A DNA stretch of 64,000 bases from Candidatus Cottocaccamicrobium excrementipullorum (GTDB lineage Bacteria > Bacillota > Clostridia > Lachnospirales > Lachnospiraceae), in the NCBI GenBank assembly GCA_018713255.1, contig DVFL01000014.1, positions 1-64,000 on the forward strand, given 5' to 3'. Positions 42,563-50,396 of the stretch are shown here, piece after piece. The translations under genes and the position numbers were made by a program. Position 1 is the first letter of the stretch, and every line of letters starts with the position of its first letter. Under the pieces are notes generated by a model, which saw nothing but the letters and a program-made list of their open reading frames with translations, was not told the origin of the DNA and made no database searches.

Positions 42563-42618
42563 ATGAAAATGGAGTGCTTAGCGCCTCGTCACCAGGCTGC
42601 ATCGCACTCCATTTTCAT
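42563..42618. repeat. Long hairpin, 15-bp perfect arms
   Basis: ATGAAAATGGAGTGC (42563-42577) is the exact reverse complement of GCACTCCATTTTCAT (42604-42618). Inside, GCGCCT and AGGCTGC add a further stem with one bulge. The structure is symmetrical and has no T-run. Confidence 0.75.
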
Positions 42619-42678
42619 GGATTCACAAATTCTAATTGCCAGTTAGGTTTGTAAAATTGAAGTTGTCTGCGGAAAGAA

Positions 42679-42758
42679 ATCCTTCAAAGGGGTGTGATGG
42701 ATGTAATGCAGTTGGAATTTCATAAAATAAAATCATTCTTTTCCGTCCTTTGAAGGAT
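42679..42758. repeat. 12-bp perfect inverted repeat
   Basis: ATCCTTCAAAGG (42679-42690) is the exact reverse complement of CCTTTGAAGGAT (42747-42758). The 56-base interior is AT-rich. Confidence 0.7.
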
Positions 42759-42848
42759 GCTTTCTCGTAGAGCATCTTCATCCGTTCAATAAATTAATGC
42801 ACCAGGTTCGAATTTTATTGCATCAGTTAAAAAATTTTTTTTAAAAAG

Positions 42849-42899
42849 TTTTCCGGCGCTTTTCCGGTGCTTGAAAGCGCTGGAAAACTGTGCTATGAT
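42849..42899 (+). promoter_or_regulatory. prmA promoter overlapped by a 14-bp inverted repeat
   Basis: TTGAAA (42871-42876) and TATGAT (42894-42899) are separated by 17 bases, with an extended TGC before the -10. TTTTCCGGCGCTTT (42849-42862) pairs with AAAGCGCTGGAAAA (42874-42887), one G-T mismatch, covering the -35 and spacer. This could be an operator. Confidence 0.65.
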
Positions 42900-42948
42900 G
42901 GGGAATGTTACTTTGCGGGAATGTCTGCTGATGAGGAGGAAGATGCAG

Positions 42949-43905
42949 ATGAAATGGAAAAAATTTACCCTGACCACCACGGTAGCTGCAGAGGATCTGA
43001 TCAGCAGCATGTTGGATGAGATCGGGATTGAAGGAATTGAGATTGAGGACAAGGTGCCTCTCACGGAGAAGGAGACCAAGGGGATGTTTATCGATATTCT
43101 CCCAGACCTTGGCCCTGATGACGGAACGGCCAGAGTAAGCTTTTACTTAGATGAAGAAGAAAATGTGGAGGAAATGCTGGCTAAGGTAAATGAAGGACTG
43201 GATGAGCTCGCCGATTTTGTGGATCTGGGAGCTCGGACCATCGAGGCTTCAGAGACGGAAGACAAGGATTGGATCAATAACTGGAAGCAGTATTTTAAGC
43301 CCTTTACCGTAGACAATATTTTGATTAAGCCCACCTGGGAAGAGATTCCTCCGGAGCATGAAGGAAAGCTGCTGATTCAGATTGATCCCGGCACAGCCTT
43401 TGGAACCGGCATGCATGAAACGACTCAGCTGTGCATCCGTCAGCTTCAGAAGTATGTAAATGAGGAAAGTCTGGTGCTGGACGTGGGAACGGGAAGCGGC
43501 ATTCTGGGAATTGCGGCCTTAAAACTGGGAGCCAAAGAAGTATGGGGAACGGATCTGGATGAGAACGCCATCACTGCAGTAGGAGAGAATCTGGCATCTA
43601 ACCAGATTTCACCGGACCGGTTCCATGTGCTTCAGGGAAATATTATTGACGATCCTGCTGTTAAGGACTGGGCAGGCTATGACAAGTATGATCTGGTAAC
43701 CGCCAATATTCTGGCGCCGGTGATTATTCTCCTTCAGAAGGAAATTCCTGTCCATCTGAAAAAGGGAGGAATATTCATTACTTCAGGCATTATTAACACC
43801 AAGGAAAAAGAGGTGCTGGATGCTTTTGCCGCCAACGACCAGCTGGAAGTGGTAGAAGTCAACCATCAAGGAGACTGGGTGAACGTAACGGCCAGAAAGC
43901 GTTAA
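42949..43905 (+). CDS. prmA: Ribosomal protein L11 methyltransferase
   Basis: About 318 residues from ATG 42949 (MKWKKFTLTTTVAAEDL) after GAGGAGGAAG; the 42871 start of the track lies in the promoter. The N-terminal L11-binding domain is followed by a class I SAM methyltransferase domain. Its hallmarks are DPGTAFGTGMHETTQLCI, VLDVGTGSGILGIAALKLGA and TANILAPVIILL. It trimethylates L11 at several lysines/N-terminus. It heads a run with rsmE, a cysteine desulfurase and thiI. Confidence 0.95.
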   Translation: MKWKKFTLTTTVAAEDLISSMLDEIGIEGIEIEDKVPLTEKETKGMFIDILPDLGPDDGTARVSFYLDEEENVEEMLAKVNEGLDELADFVDLGARTIEASETEDKDWINNWKQYFKPFTVDNILIKPTWEEIPPEHEGKLLIQIDPGTAFGTGMHETTQLCIRQLQKYVNEESLVLDVGTGSGILGIAALKLGAKEVWGTDLDENAITAVGENLASNQISPDRFHVLQGNIIDDPAVKDWAGYDKYDLVTANILAPVIILLQKEIPVHLKKGGIFITSGIINTKEKEVLDAFAANDQLEVVEVNHQGDWVNVTARKR

Positions 43906-43937
43906 GAATATCCGGCAGCTAAAGGTAAGGAGAAAGG

Positions 43938-44696
43938 ATGCATCATTTTTTTACGGCTCCAGAAGAGATTTGCCGGGAGCAGGGACAAGTGCGGATTACA
44001 GGCACGGATGTTAATCATATTCGGAACGTGCTGAGAATGGGAGCGGGCCAGGAAATTCTGGTCAGCGATGGAACGGGAAAGGATTACCGGTGCAGAATCT
44101 GCAGCATGGACAAGGAACAGGTGGAAGCGCAGATTCTGGAGGAGTGTCCGGGCAGGGAACTGGGAGCGAAGATTACCTTGTACCAGGGCCTTCCCAAAAG
44201 TGATAAAATGGAGCTGATTATTCAGAAGGCGGTGGAGCTTGGCGCTGCCCGGATTGTGCCGGTGGCTACCCGGAACGCAGTGGTCCGCCTGGAGGGCAAG
44301 AAAGAAGAAGGGAAAATCAAACGGTGGCGGGCCATTGCAGAGAGCGCGGCTAAACAGTCCATGAGAAGCATGATCCCTGAGGTTACCTCAGTGATGAGAT
44401 TTGAAGAGGCGGTGAGCGAGGCAGAGGGAAGTCTGGGATTTTTTGCCTATGAGAACCAAAAGGGCATGAAGGAGACGGAGGCTTTGCTGAGTCAGATAAA
44501 GGCTGGAAGAGACGTGAGCGTTTTTATCGGTCCCGAAGGAGGATTTGATCCGGAAGAGGCCGCCTGTGCCCGGGAGAGGGGATTAAGCCCTGTGTCCTTG
44601 GGAAAGCGGATTCTTAGAACTGAAACGGCAGGTTTGGCCCTTCTTTCTATGATTATGCTCCGGCTGGAAGTGGAAGAGGAACGGAAAGATGGATAA
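43938..44696 (+). CDS. rsmE: 16S rRNA (uracil1498-N3)-methyltransferase
   Basis: 252 residues. An N-terminal PUA-like segment (DVNHIRNVLRMGAGQEI) is followed by a SPOUT knot with IQKAVELGAARIVPVATRNAVV, FIGPEGGFDPEEA and LGKRILRTETAGLALLSMI, all diagnostic of RsmE. It is 32 bases after prmA, an association frequent in Firmicutes, and overlaps the next gene by 8 bases. Confidence 0.95.
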   Translation: MHHFFTAPEEICREQGQVRITGTDVNHIRNVLRMGAGQEILVSDGTGKDYRCRICSMDKEQVEAQILEECPGRELGAKITLYQGLPKSDKMELIIQKAVELGAARIVPVATRNAVVRLEGKKEEGKIKRWRAIAESAAKQSMRSMIPEVTSVMRFEEAVSEAEGSLGFFAYENQKGMKETEALLSQIKAGRDVSVFIGPEGGFDPEEAACARERGLSPVSLGKRILRTETAGLALLSMIMLRLEVEEERKDG

Positions 44697-45852
44697 AATG
44701 GAAGTATATTTAGATAACTCCGCCACCACCAGGGTAATGGACAGCGTGGCGGAACTGATGGTTAAGGTGATGCGGGAGGATTACGGCAATCCTTCCTCCA
44801 AACACCGGATGGGGATGAAAGCAGAACAGTATATCAAAGAAGCCAGAGCTGCCATTGCCAAAACGCTGAAGGTGCAGGATAAGGAAATCATTTTTACCTC
44901 AGGGGGAACGGAATCCAACAATATGGCCTTAATCGGTGCTGCAATGGCCAACCAGAGGGCAGGGCGGCATATAATCACCACCAGGATCGAGCATGCGTCG
45001 GTTTATCAGCCCTTAGCGTTTCTGGAAAGCCAGGGATTTTCAGTAACTTACCTGGGAGTGGATCAAGACGGACATATTTCCCTGAAAGAGCTGGAAGAGA
45101 GTCTTCGGCCTGATACTATCCTTGTTTCTATCATGTATGTGAACAATGAAATCGGCGCAGTGGAGCCGGTGGAGGAGATCGGGAGAATCATCAAGGAGAA
45201 AAATCCGGGAACCTTATTCCATGTGGATGGGATTCAGGCTTATGGAAAATATGAGATCCGGCCTAAACGCCAGCATATTGACCTGCTCAGCGTCAGCGGC
45301 CATAAGATTCACGGCCCAAAGGGCGTGGGATTTTTGTATATTCAGGAAAAGGCCAAGGTGCGCCCCATTCTCTTTGGCGGCGGGCAGCAGCGGGATATGC
45401 GTTCCGGCACGGAGAATGTTCCGGGAGCGGCAGGCCTTGGCCTGGCGGCAAAAGAGATTTACCAGAATCTGGGAGAACGGATCAGCCATATGAGAGAGCT
45501 GAAAGATTATTTTATTGATCAGGTGGAAAAACTTCCTGGAGTGGTGGTCAACAGCCGCAAAGGAGAAGAAGGAGCTCCGCAGATTATCAGCGTCAGCTTT
45601 CAGGGGGTGCGCAGCGAAGTGCTGCTTCATGCCTTGGAGGATAAAGGAATTTATGTGTCCAGCGGTTCCGCCTGTTCTTCTAATCATCCGGCGATCAGCG
45701 GCACGTTGAAAGCGGTGGGAGTGAAGAAAGAGCTGCTGGATTCTACTCTGCGGTTCAGTCTGGGCATGGAGAACACCAGAGAAGAGCTGGATTATACTGT
45801 GGAGGCGCTGAAGGAGCTGCTTCCGGTGCTTCGCCGGTATCAGAGAGGATAA
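44689..45852 (+). CDS. Cysteine desulfurase (NifS/IscS-like)
   Basis: 387 residues of a PLP-dependent class V aminotransferase. The start has YLDNSATTRV. The PLP Lys lies in VSGHKIHGPKGVGF, and the catalytic Cys loop in YVSSGSACSSNHPA. The conserved TSGGTESNNMAL is present. It delivers persulfide sulfur; located directly upstream of thiI it probably acts as the dedicated NifZ-type donor for 4-thiouridine in tRNA, as in Bacillus. The start overlaps the end of rsmE. Confidence 0.93.
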   Translation: MDKMEVYLDNSATTRVMDSVAELMVKVMREDYGNPSSKHRMGMKAEQYIKEARAAIAKTLKVQDKEIIFTSGGTESNNMALIGAAMANQRAGRHIITTRIEHASVYQPLAFLESQGFSVTYLGVDQDGHISLKELEESLRPDTILVSIMYVNNEIGAVEPVEEIGRIIKEKNPGTLFHVDGIQAYGKYEIRPKRQHIDLLSVSGHKIHGPKGVGFLYIQEKAKVRPILFGGGQQRDMRSGTENVPGAAGLGLAAKEIYQNLGERISHMRELKDYFIDQVEKLPGVVVNSRKGEEGAPQIISVSFQGVRSEVLLHALEDKGIYVSSGSACSSNHPAISGTLKAVGVKKELLDSTLRFSLGMENTREELDYTVEALKELLPVLRRYQRG

Positions 45853-45884
45853 GCTTAGGTTCATGAAAAAGTGAAAGGAAAAAT

Positions 45885-47066
45885 ATGAAGTATCATTCGT
45901 TTTTAATTAAATATGCGGAAATAGGAATCAAGGGAAAGAACCGGTATATGTTCGAGGACGCCCTGGTAAAGCAGATCCGTTTTGCCTTAAGCCAGGTGGA
46001 CGGTGAATTTGAAGTGAGCAAGGAGTCCGGACGGATTTATGCCAAGGCCAATGGAGAGTATGACTACGAGGATGCGGTAGAAGCGCTTAAGCGGGTATTC
46101 GGCATTTCCGGAATCTGCCCCATGGTACAGGTGGAGGATCTGGGATTTGAAGAGCTGAAGCGTCAGGTAATCGAATATGTGAATCAGGAATATCCGGAAA
46201 AGAATTTTACCTTCAAGGTAAATGCCAGAAGAGCCAATAAGCAGTATCCCTTAACTTCTGAAGAGATTAACCGGGATCTGGGAGAGGCGCTGCTGGAGGC
46301 TTTCCCCGGACTTTCCGTGGATGTTCATCATCCTCAGGTTATGGTTCATGTAGAAATTCGCAGCCGAATCAATCTGTATTCCCAGATTATTCCCGGTCCG
46401 GGAGGAATGCCGGTGGGAACCAACGGCAGGGCGATGCTGCTTTTATCCGGCGGTATCGACAGTCCGGTGGCAGGATATATGATTGCTAAGCGTGGCGTAG
46501 TGATTGAAGCAGTGTATTTCCATGCTCCCCCTTATACCAGTGACCGTGCGAAGCAGAAGGTGGTAGATCTGGCGAAGTTAGTGTCCCGATACGCCGGACC
46601 CATTAAGCTTCATGTGGTGAATTTTACAGAGATCCAGCTGTATATTTACGACAAGTGCCCTCATGAGGAGCTGACCATTATTATGCGTCGGTATATGATG
46701 CGGATTGCCCAGATCATTGCCCAGAAGGAGAAATGCCAGGGATTGATTACCGGCGAAAGCATCGGTCAGGTGGCCTCTCAGACGGTACAGTCTCTGGCGG
46801 CTACCAATGAAGTGTGCACCATGCCTGTGTTCCGGCCGGTAATCGGTTTTGACAAGCAGGAAATTGTGGATATTTCTGAGAAGATCGGCACCTTTGAGAC
46901 CTCCATTCAGCCCTTTGAGGATTGCTGCACCATTTTTGTGGCCAAGCATCCGGTGACAAAACCGAACATCAATATGATTCATCGGTCCGAAGAAAAGCTG
47001 GCGGAGAAAATTGAGGAGATGGTAAACACGGCGGTGGAAACGGCGGAAGTGGTGATCTGCCAGTAG
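45885..47066 (+). CDS. thiI: tRNA 4-thiouridine synthase
   Basis: 393 residues. It has an N-terminal ferredoxin-like/THUMP region (about 60-165), then the PP-loop ATP pyrophosphatase LLLSGGIDSPVAGYMIAKRGV, with ITGESIGQVASQTVQSL and PFEDCCTIFVAKHPVTKP. It lacks the C-terminal rhodanese domain of the E. coli enzyme, as usual in Firmicutes where the neighbouring desulfurase replaces it. It adenylates and thiolates U8 of tRNA. Spacing of 32 bases to the desulfurase suggests one transcript. Confidence 0.95.
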   Translation: MKYHSFLIKYAEIGIKGKNRYMFEDALVKQIRFALSQVDGEFEVSKESGRIYAKANGEYDYEDAVEALKRVFGISGICPMVQVEDLGFEELKRQVIEYVNQEYPEKNFTFKVNARRANKQYPLTSEEINRDLGEALLEAFPGLSVDVHHPQVMVHVEIRSRINLYSQIIPGPGGMPVGTNGRAMLLLSGGIDSPVAGYMIAKRGVVIEAVYFHAPPYTSDRAKQKVVDLAKLVSRYAGPIKLHVVNFTEIQLYIYDKCPHEELTIIMRRYMMRIAQIIAQKEKCQGLITGESIGQVASQTVQSLAATNEVCTMPVFRPVIGFDKQEIVDISEKIGTFETSIQPFEDCCTIFVAKHPVTKPNINMIHRSEEKLAEKIEEMVNTAVETAEVVICQ

Positions 47067-47127
47067 CCTTGATAGGCAGCCGCCACGTAACCGTTCGGCG
47101 TCCGGCATGCTTGTGGGGATGGGAGAT

Positions 47128-47182
47128 GAAAAAGGGCAATAGAAAAAGCTGCCAGATCAGCAGCCTCCTATCGCCCTTTTCC
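47128..47182. terminator. Bidirectional terminator between thiI and the HPr-like gene
   Basis: GAAAAAGGGCAATAG pairs with CTATCGCCCTTTTCC with two mismatches, and an inner GCTG/CAGC stem lies within. Confidence 0.8.
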
Positions 47183-47207
47183 TTACAGATGACGATTCCC
47201 TCAGGAA

Positions 47208-47441
47208 TCAGTCGATGATGTATGGGGAAAGCGTATTGAGAATCTCATCGATTCCGCTTTCTGCATGGATGTTCAGATCAATCGGCTTGGACAAATCCAG
47301 GCTGAAAATCCCCATGATGGACTTGGCATCGATCACATATCTTCCGGATACCAGGTCGAAATCAACGTCGAATTTGGTTAAATCGTTTACGAAAGACTTT
47401 ACCTTATCGATGGAATTTAAGGAAATACGAACAGTCTTCAT
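47208..47441 (-). CDS. HPr-like protein without the active-site His
   Basis: 77 residues, full HPr length. It keeps the regulatory Ser region AKSIMGIFSLDLSKPIDL and the C-terminal ESGIDEILNTL of HPr. The segment corresponding to GIHARPAT in HPr reads SIDKVKSF, so His15 is replaced (apparently by Asp) and Arg17 is lost. It therefore cannot act as a PTS phosphocarrier, but like Crh it could be phosphorylated on Ser by HPr kinase and take part in catabolite control. It stands alone on the minus strand between thiI and mtaB, with ribosome-binding site AAGGAGGC. Confidence 0.85.
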   Translation of the reverse strand: MKTVRISLNSIDKVKSFVNDLTKFDVDFDLVSGRYVIDAKSIMGIFSLDLSKPIDLNIHAESGIDEILNTLSPYIID

Positions 47442-47586
47442 GTGAATAGCCTCCTTAGGTTATTTTGGTAATGTAAGTATGGAATGTCAGATTCCAGCAG
47501 AGTGGTTAATCTTCTGCTGCTTCCATACTACAAAGATGAGGGCTAAAAGTCAATAGTGAGTTTGCATAAAAGATTGGAGAATTTGT

Positions 47587-48984
47587 ATGAGAAGACGGGC
47601 ATCCCTTCATAATCTTGGCTGCAAGGTAAATGCCTATGAAACAGAGGCCATGGAGCAGATGCTGAGGGAGGCGGGATATGAGATTGTTCCCTTCGGTCAG
47701 CCGGCGGATGTGTGCATTATCAACACCTGCTCTGTCACCAATGTGGCGGATAAAAAATCCCGGCAGATGCTTCACCGGGCTCGGGCCAAAAATCCTGATG
47801 CCGTGGTGGTGGCGGCAGGATGCTATGTCCAGGCGGCCGCCCAGAAGCTTCAGCAGGATGGCGCAGTGGATATTATTATCGGAAACAACCGAAAGAAAGA
47901 ACTGATAGAGATTCTTGAAGCGTATTTTCAGGAGCATGGTTTGTTGGCAGAGAAGGAAGCAGCGGAAAGCTATGTGACGGACATCGGAAAAGAGCAGGAT
48001 TATGAGGAGCTTCACATCAGCCAGGTGGCGGAGCATACCAGAGCGTTTATCAAAGTGCAGGACGGGTGCAACCAGTTCTGCAGCTACTGCATTATCCCTT
48101 ATACCAGGGGGAGAGTGAGGAGCCGGCGTCCAGAAGCTGTGGAAGAAGAAGTGAGAGAGCTGGCAAAAAAAGGCTATGGAGAAGTGGTGCTTACAGGAAT
48201 TCATTTAAGCTCCTACGGCATAGATTTTTTGCGTAAGGAGGGAGGAGAGGCGGACTGGGTGGAGAAGGACTTAGGCAGACCAGGAGCGCCTCTCCTGGAT
48301 TTGATCCGCCGGATTCATCAGATTCCTGAGGTGAAGCGAATTCGCCTGGGTTCTTTAGAACCAAGAGTGGTGACAGAGGAATTTGCCCGAGAAGCGGCGT
48401 CCCTGCCCAAGCTCTGCCCCCATTTTCATTTGTCTCTCCAGAGCGGATGTGAAGAAACCTTAAAGCGGATGAACCGCCATTATACGCCGGAGGAATATTT
48501 GGAGTGCTGCAGGCGGCTTCGGCGGCATTTTCATGATCCGGCCATTACCACAGATGTGATTGTAGGATTTCCTGGAGAAACCGAAGAGGAATTCCAGGAA
48601 AGCCGGGATTTTCTAAAACAGGTGCAGTTTTATGAGATGCATGTGTTTAAGTTTTCCAGAAGAGGGGGCACCAGGGCCGACCGGATGGAAAATCAGGTTC
48701 CGGAAGAGATAAAGACCAGAAGAAGTGAAGAGCTGTTGGCGCTTGAGAAAGAAATGTCTGAGGCTTACCGGGAAAAATTTCTGGGGAAGGAAAATCAGGT
48801 GCTGCTGGAAGAGCCGGTGCAGATCGGCGGCCGGATGTATATGACCGGGTACACCAGAGAATATATTCGGATGGCCATCAGCTTTGAAGAGCTGGAACGG
48901 CGGGGCATTTCCCCGGAAAAAGGAATCATTATTTCCGGCCGGGCAGGGGGCATGATGAGCCCTGATCTGGTAGAATTTTTATAA
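47587..48984 (+). CDS. mtaB: tRNA t6A37 methylthiotransferase MtaB
   Basis: 465 residues in the usual three domains. The N-terminal UPF0004 domain has LGCKVNAYETEAM, NTCSVTNVAD and AAGCYVQ (cluster Cys). A radical-SAM domain has CNQFCSYCIIPYTRGRVRSR, and a C-terminal TRAM-like domain follows. The LGCKVNxYE start separates MtaB from MiaB and RimO. It adds a methylthio group to N6-threonylcarbamoyladenosine 37 of tRNA-Lys. Its 5' end lies 145 bases from the divergent HPr-like gene. Confidence 0.93.
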   Translation: MRRRASLHNLGCKVNAYETEAMEQMLREAGYEIVPFGQPADVCIINTCSVTNVADKKSRQMLHRARAKNPDAVVVAAGCYVQAAAQKLQQDGAVDIIIGNNRKKELIEILEAYFQEHGLLAEKEAAESYVTDIGKEQDYEELHISQVAEHTRAFIKVQDGCNQFCSYCIIPYTRGRVRSRRPEAVEEEVRELAKKGYGEVVLTGIHLSSYGIDFLRKEGGEADWVEKDLGRPGAPLLDLIRRIHQIPEVKRIRLGSLEPRVVTEEFAREAASLPKLCPHFHLSLQSGCEETLKRMNRHYTPEEYLECCRRLRRHFHDPAITTDVIVGFPGETEEEFQESRDFLKQVQFYEMHVFKFSRRGGTRADRMENQVPEEIKTRRSEELLALEKEMSEAYREKFLGKENQVLLEEPVQIGGRMYMTGYTREYIRMAISFEELERRGISPEKGIIISGRAGGMMSPDLVEFL

Positions 48985-49100
48985 CGTTTCTGGACCGGCA
49001 AAGATTTGCCCTGTTGGGGACCTTATCTTTCTGCCGGGCCTTTAGCAGGATAAGAAGCATTGGATGGGGATCTGATGTGAGAATTTATGAAAATATGTTC

Positions 49101-49129
49101 TTGCCGAAACAGTATTTATGGTTTAGAAT
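49101..49129 (+). promoter_or_regulatory. Putative promoter of ireB
   Basis: TTGCCG and TAGAAT are separated by 17 bases, 25 bases upstream of the ireB start. Confidence 0.55.
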
Positions 49130-49154
49130 AAGATAGAATAGTGATAAGGACGTG

Positions 49155-49421
49155 ATGAAGATGGGCGATATGCATGACACGCAGTTTATAACTCTCCAGG
49201 AGAATACGGCCAACGCCGCTCAGGTTCTGGAACAGGTTTATATTGCCCTGACGGAGAAAGGGTATAACCCTGTAAATCAGATTGTTGGTTATATTATGTC
49301 AGGAGATCCCACGTATATTACCAGCCACAAGAACGCCAGAAGCCTGATTATGAAGGTGGAACGTGATGAGCTTCTGGAAGAGCTGATGGCGGTATATATC
49401 GAGACGAAACTGAAAAAATAA
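49155..49421 (+). CDS. ireB: IreB-family regulatory phosphoprotein
   Basis: 88 residues from ATG 49155 (the GTG at 49152 and ATG at 49161 are alternatives). The family is recognised by [55 protein letters not shown]; relatives (DUF965/YrzL) are targets of the PASTA kinase IreK in Enterococcus and influence cell-wall stress. It sits in the conserved Firmicute cluster ireB-ruvX-DUF1292. The ruvX-side terminator separates it partly from ruvX. Confidence 0.92.
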   Translation: MKMGDMHDTQFITLQENTANAAQVLEQVYIALTEKGYNPVNQIVGYIMSGDPTYITSHKNARSLIMKVERDELLEELMAVYIETKLKK

Positions 49422-49511
49422 TCAGACTTCCCGGCTGAATTGCCGGCGAAGGACGAATACCGTGATAAGAGGCTTTCGCAAGAGGCTGGAAGCTGCATAA
49501 GAAAAGACACA

Positions 49512-49540
49512 AATCAGTTGGCGTTGAGCCAACTGGTTTT
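49512..49540 (+). terminator. Hairpin terminator between ireB and ruvX
   Basis: AATCAGTTGGC pairs with GCCAACTGGTT around GTTGA with one wobble, followed by TTTTGTTG. Confidence 0.7.
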
Positions 49541-49570
49541 GTTGTGGGAAAATTTCAACGGGAGATGGGA

Positions 49571-50032
49571 ATGCGAATACTGGGATTGGATTACGGATCA
49601 AAGACAGTAGGAGTGGCGGTCAGCGACCCTCTGGGAATTACCGCTCAGGGAGTGGAGACAATTTCGCGGAAAAATGAAGATAAGCTGCGCCAGACCTGCG
49701 CCAGGATTCAGGAATTGATCCAGGAATATGAGATTACAGCGTTGGTTTTAGGGTATCCTAAGAATATGAACAACACCGAAGGGGAACGGGCCAGAAAAAC
49801 GGAAGAGTTCCAGGCGATGCTGATGAGGCGTACTGGTCTTCCGGTGATTCTCTGGGACGAGCGGCTGAGCACCCGTTCGGCTGAGCGTATTTTGATGGAA
49901 AGCGGTGTCAGACGAGAGAATCGAAAAGCGGTAATTGACAAGATTGCAGCTGTCTTCATCCTGCAGAGCTATTTGGACAGCCTGGCGATCAGGCGGAATG
50001 AACGAGGAGAAGAAAAGGATAATGAGCAGTGA
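49571..50032 (+). CDS. ruvX: Holliday junction resolvase-like protein RuvX/YqgF
   Basis: About 153 residues from ATG 49571, near GGGAG. An RNase H-like fold with [22 protein letters not shown] (first Asp), [30 protein letters not shown] and a C-terminal [13 protein letters not shown]. YqgF/RuvX proteins act in pre-16S rRNA 5' maturation. Its end overlaps the following gene by 11 bases. Confidence 0.93.
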   Translation: MRILGLDYGSKTVGVAVSDPLGITAQGVETISRKNEDKLRQTCARIQELIQEYEITALVLGYPKNMNNTEGERARKTEEFQAMLMRRTGLPVILWDERLSTRSAERILMESGVRRENRKAVIDKIAAVFILQSYLDSLAIRRNERGEEKDNEQ

Positions 50033-50300
50033 AGAGAAGATCACCCTTCAGACGGAGGAGGGGGAGTTTCTGGATTTTTTCGTGGTAGAAGAGACGAGAC
50101 TGGCAGGGGTGAATTATCTGCTGGTAACGGATGAAGAGGACGAGAATGAAGACGGAGAGTGCTACATTCTGCGGGATACTTCTGCTCCGGAGGATGCGGA
50201 GGCTGCCTATGAATTTGTAGAAGACGAACAAGAGTTAGAAAATTTATTTCAGATTTTTGCCCAGCTGTTGGACGATGCGGACGTGGAGCTGCAAAAGTAA
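50022..50300 (+). CDS. DUF1292 acidic protein (YrzB-like)
   Basis: About 92 residues from ATG 50022, downstream of GGAGAAGAAAAGG. It is very acidic, with the DUF1292 pattern [16 protein letters not shown]...[23 protein letters not shown] and a C-terminal EELENLFQ-type helix. Function unknown. It closes the conserved ireB-ruvX-yrzB arrangement. The 49935 start of the track lies inside ruvX. Confidence 0.88.
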   Translation: MSSEEKITLQTEEGEFLDFFVVEETRLAGVNYLLVTDEEDENEDGECYILRDTSAPEDAEAAYEFVEDEQELENLFQIFAQLLDDADVELQK

Positions 50301-50308
50301 CCTTCATT

Positions 50309-50349
50309 GCCGCCAGACCATATTCGGTCAGCCCCGAAAGTCTGGCGGC
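50309..50349 (+). terminator. Perfect 10-bp hairpin before RNase J gene
   Basis: GCCGCCAGAC pairs perfectly with GTCTGGCGGC, capped by TTCGG/CCGAA. The following T-run is short (CACTTTTAC), so termination may be partial. Confidence 0.65.
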
Positions 50350-50396
50350 GCACTTTTACAGCAGCTTAGTTGGGCAGAATAAACGGAGGTAAGAGA

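Larger units (their letters stand above)
42497..42848. other. Gene-free structured interval between marR-like gene and prmA
   Basis: About 350 bases without a plausible gene on either strand. It contains a 15-bp perfect inverted repeat (42563-42618), a 12-bp inverted repeat with a 56-base interior (42679-42758), a small GATGCT/AGCATC hairpin (42756-42776), and an AT-rich stretch ending in a run of A and T. Short T-runs follow some arms, but no standard terminator is evident. A small RNA or a degenerate mobile element are possible contents. Confidence 0.5.
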
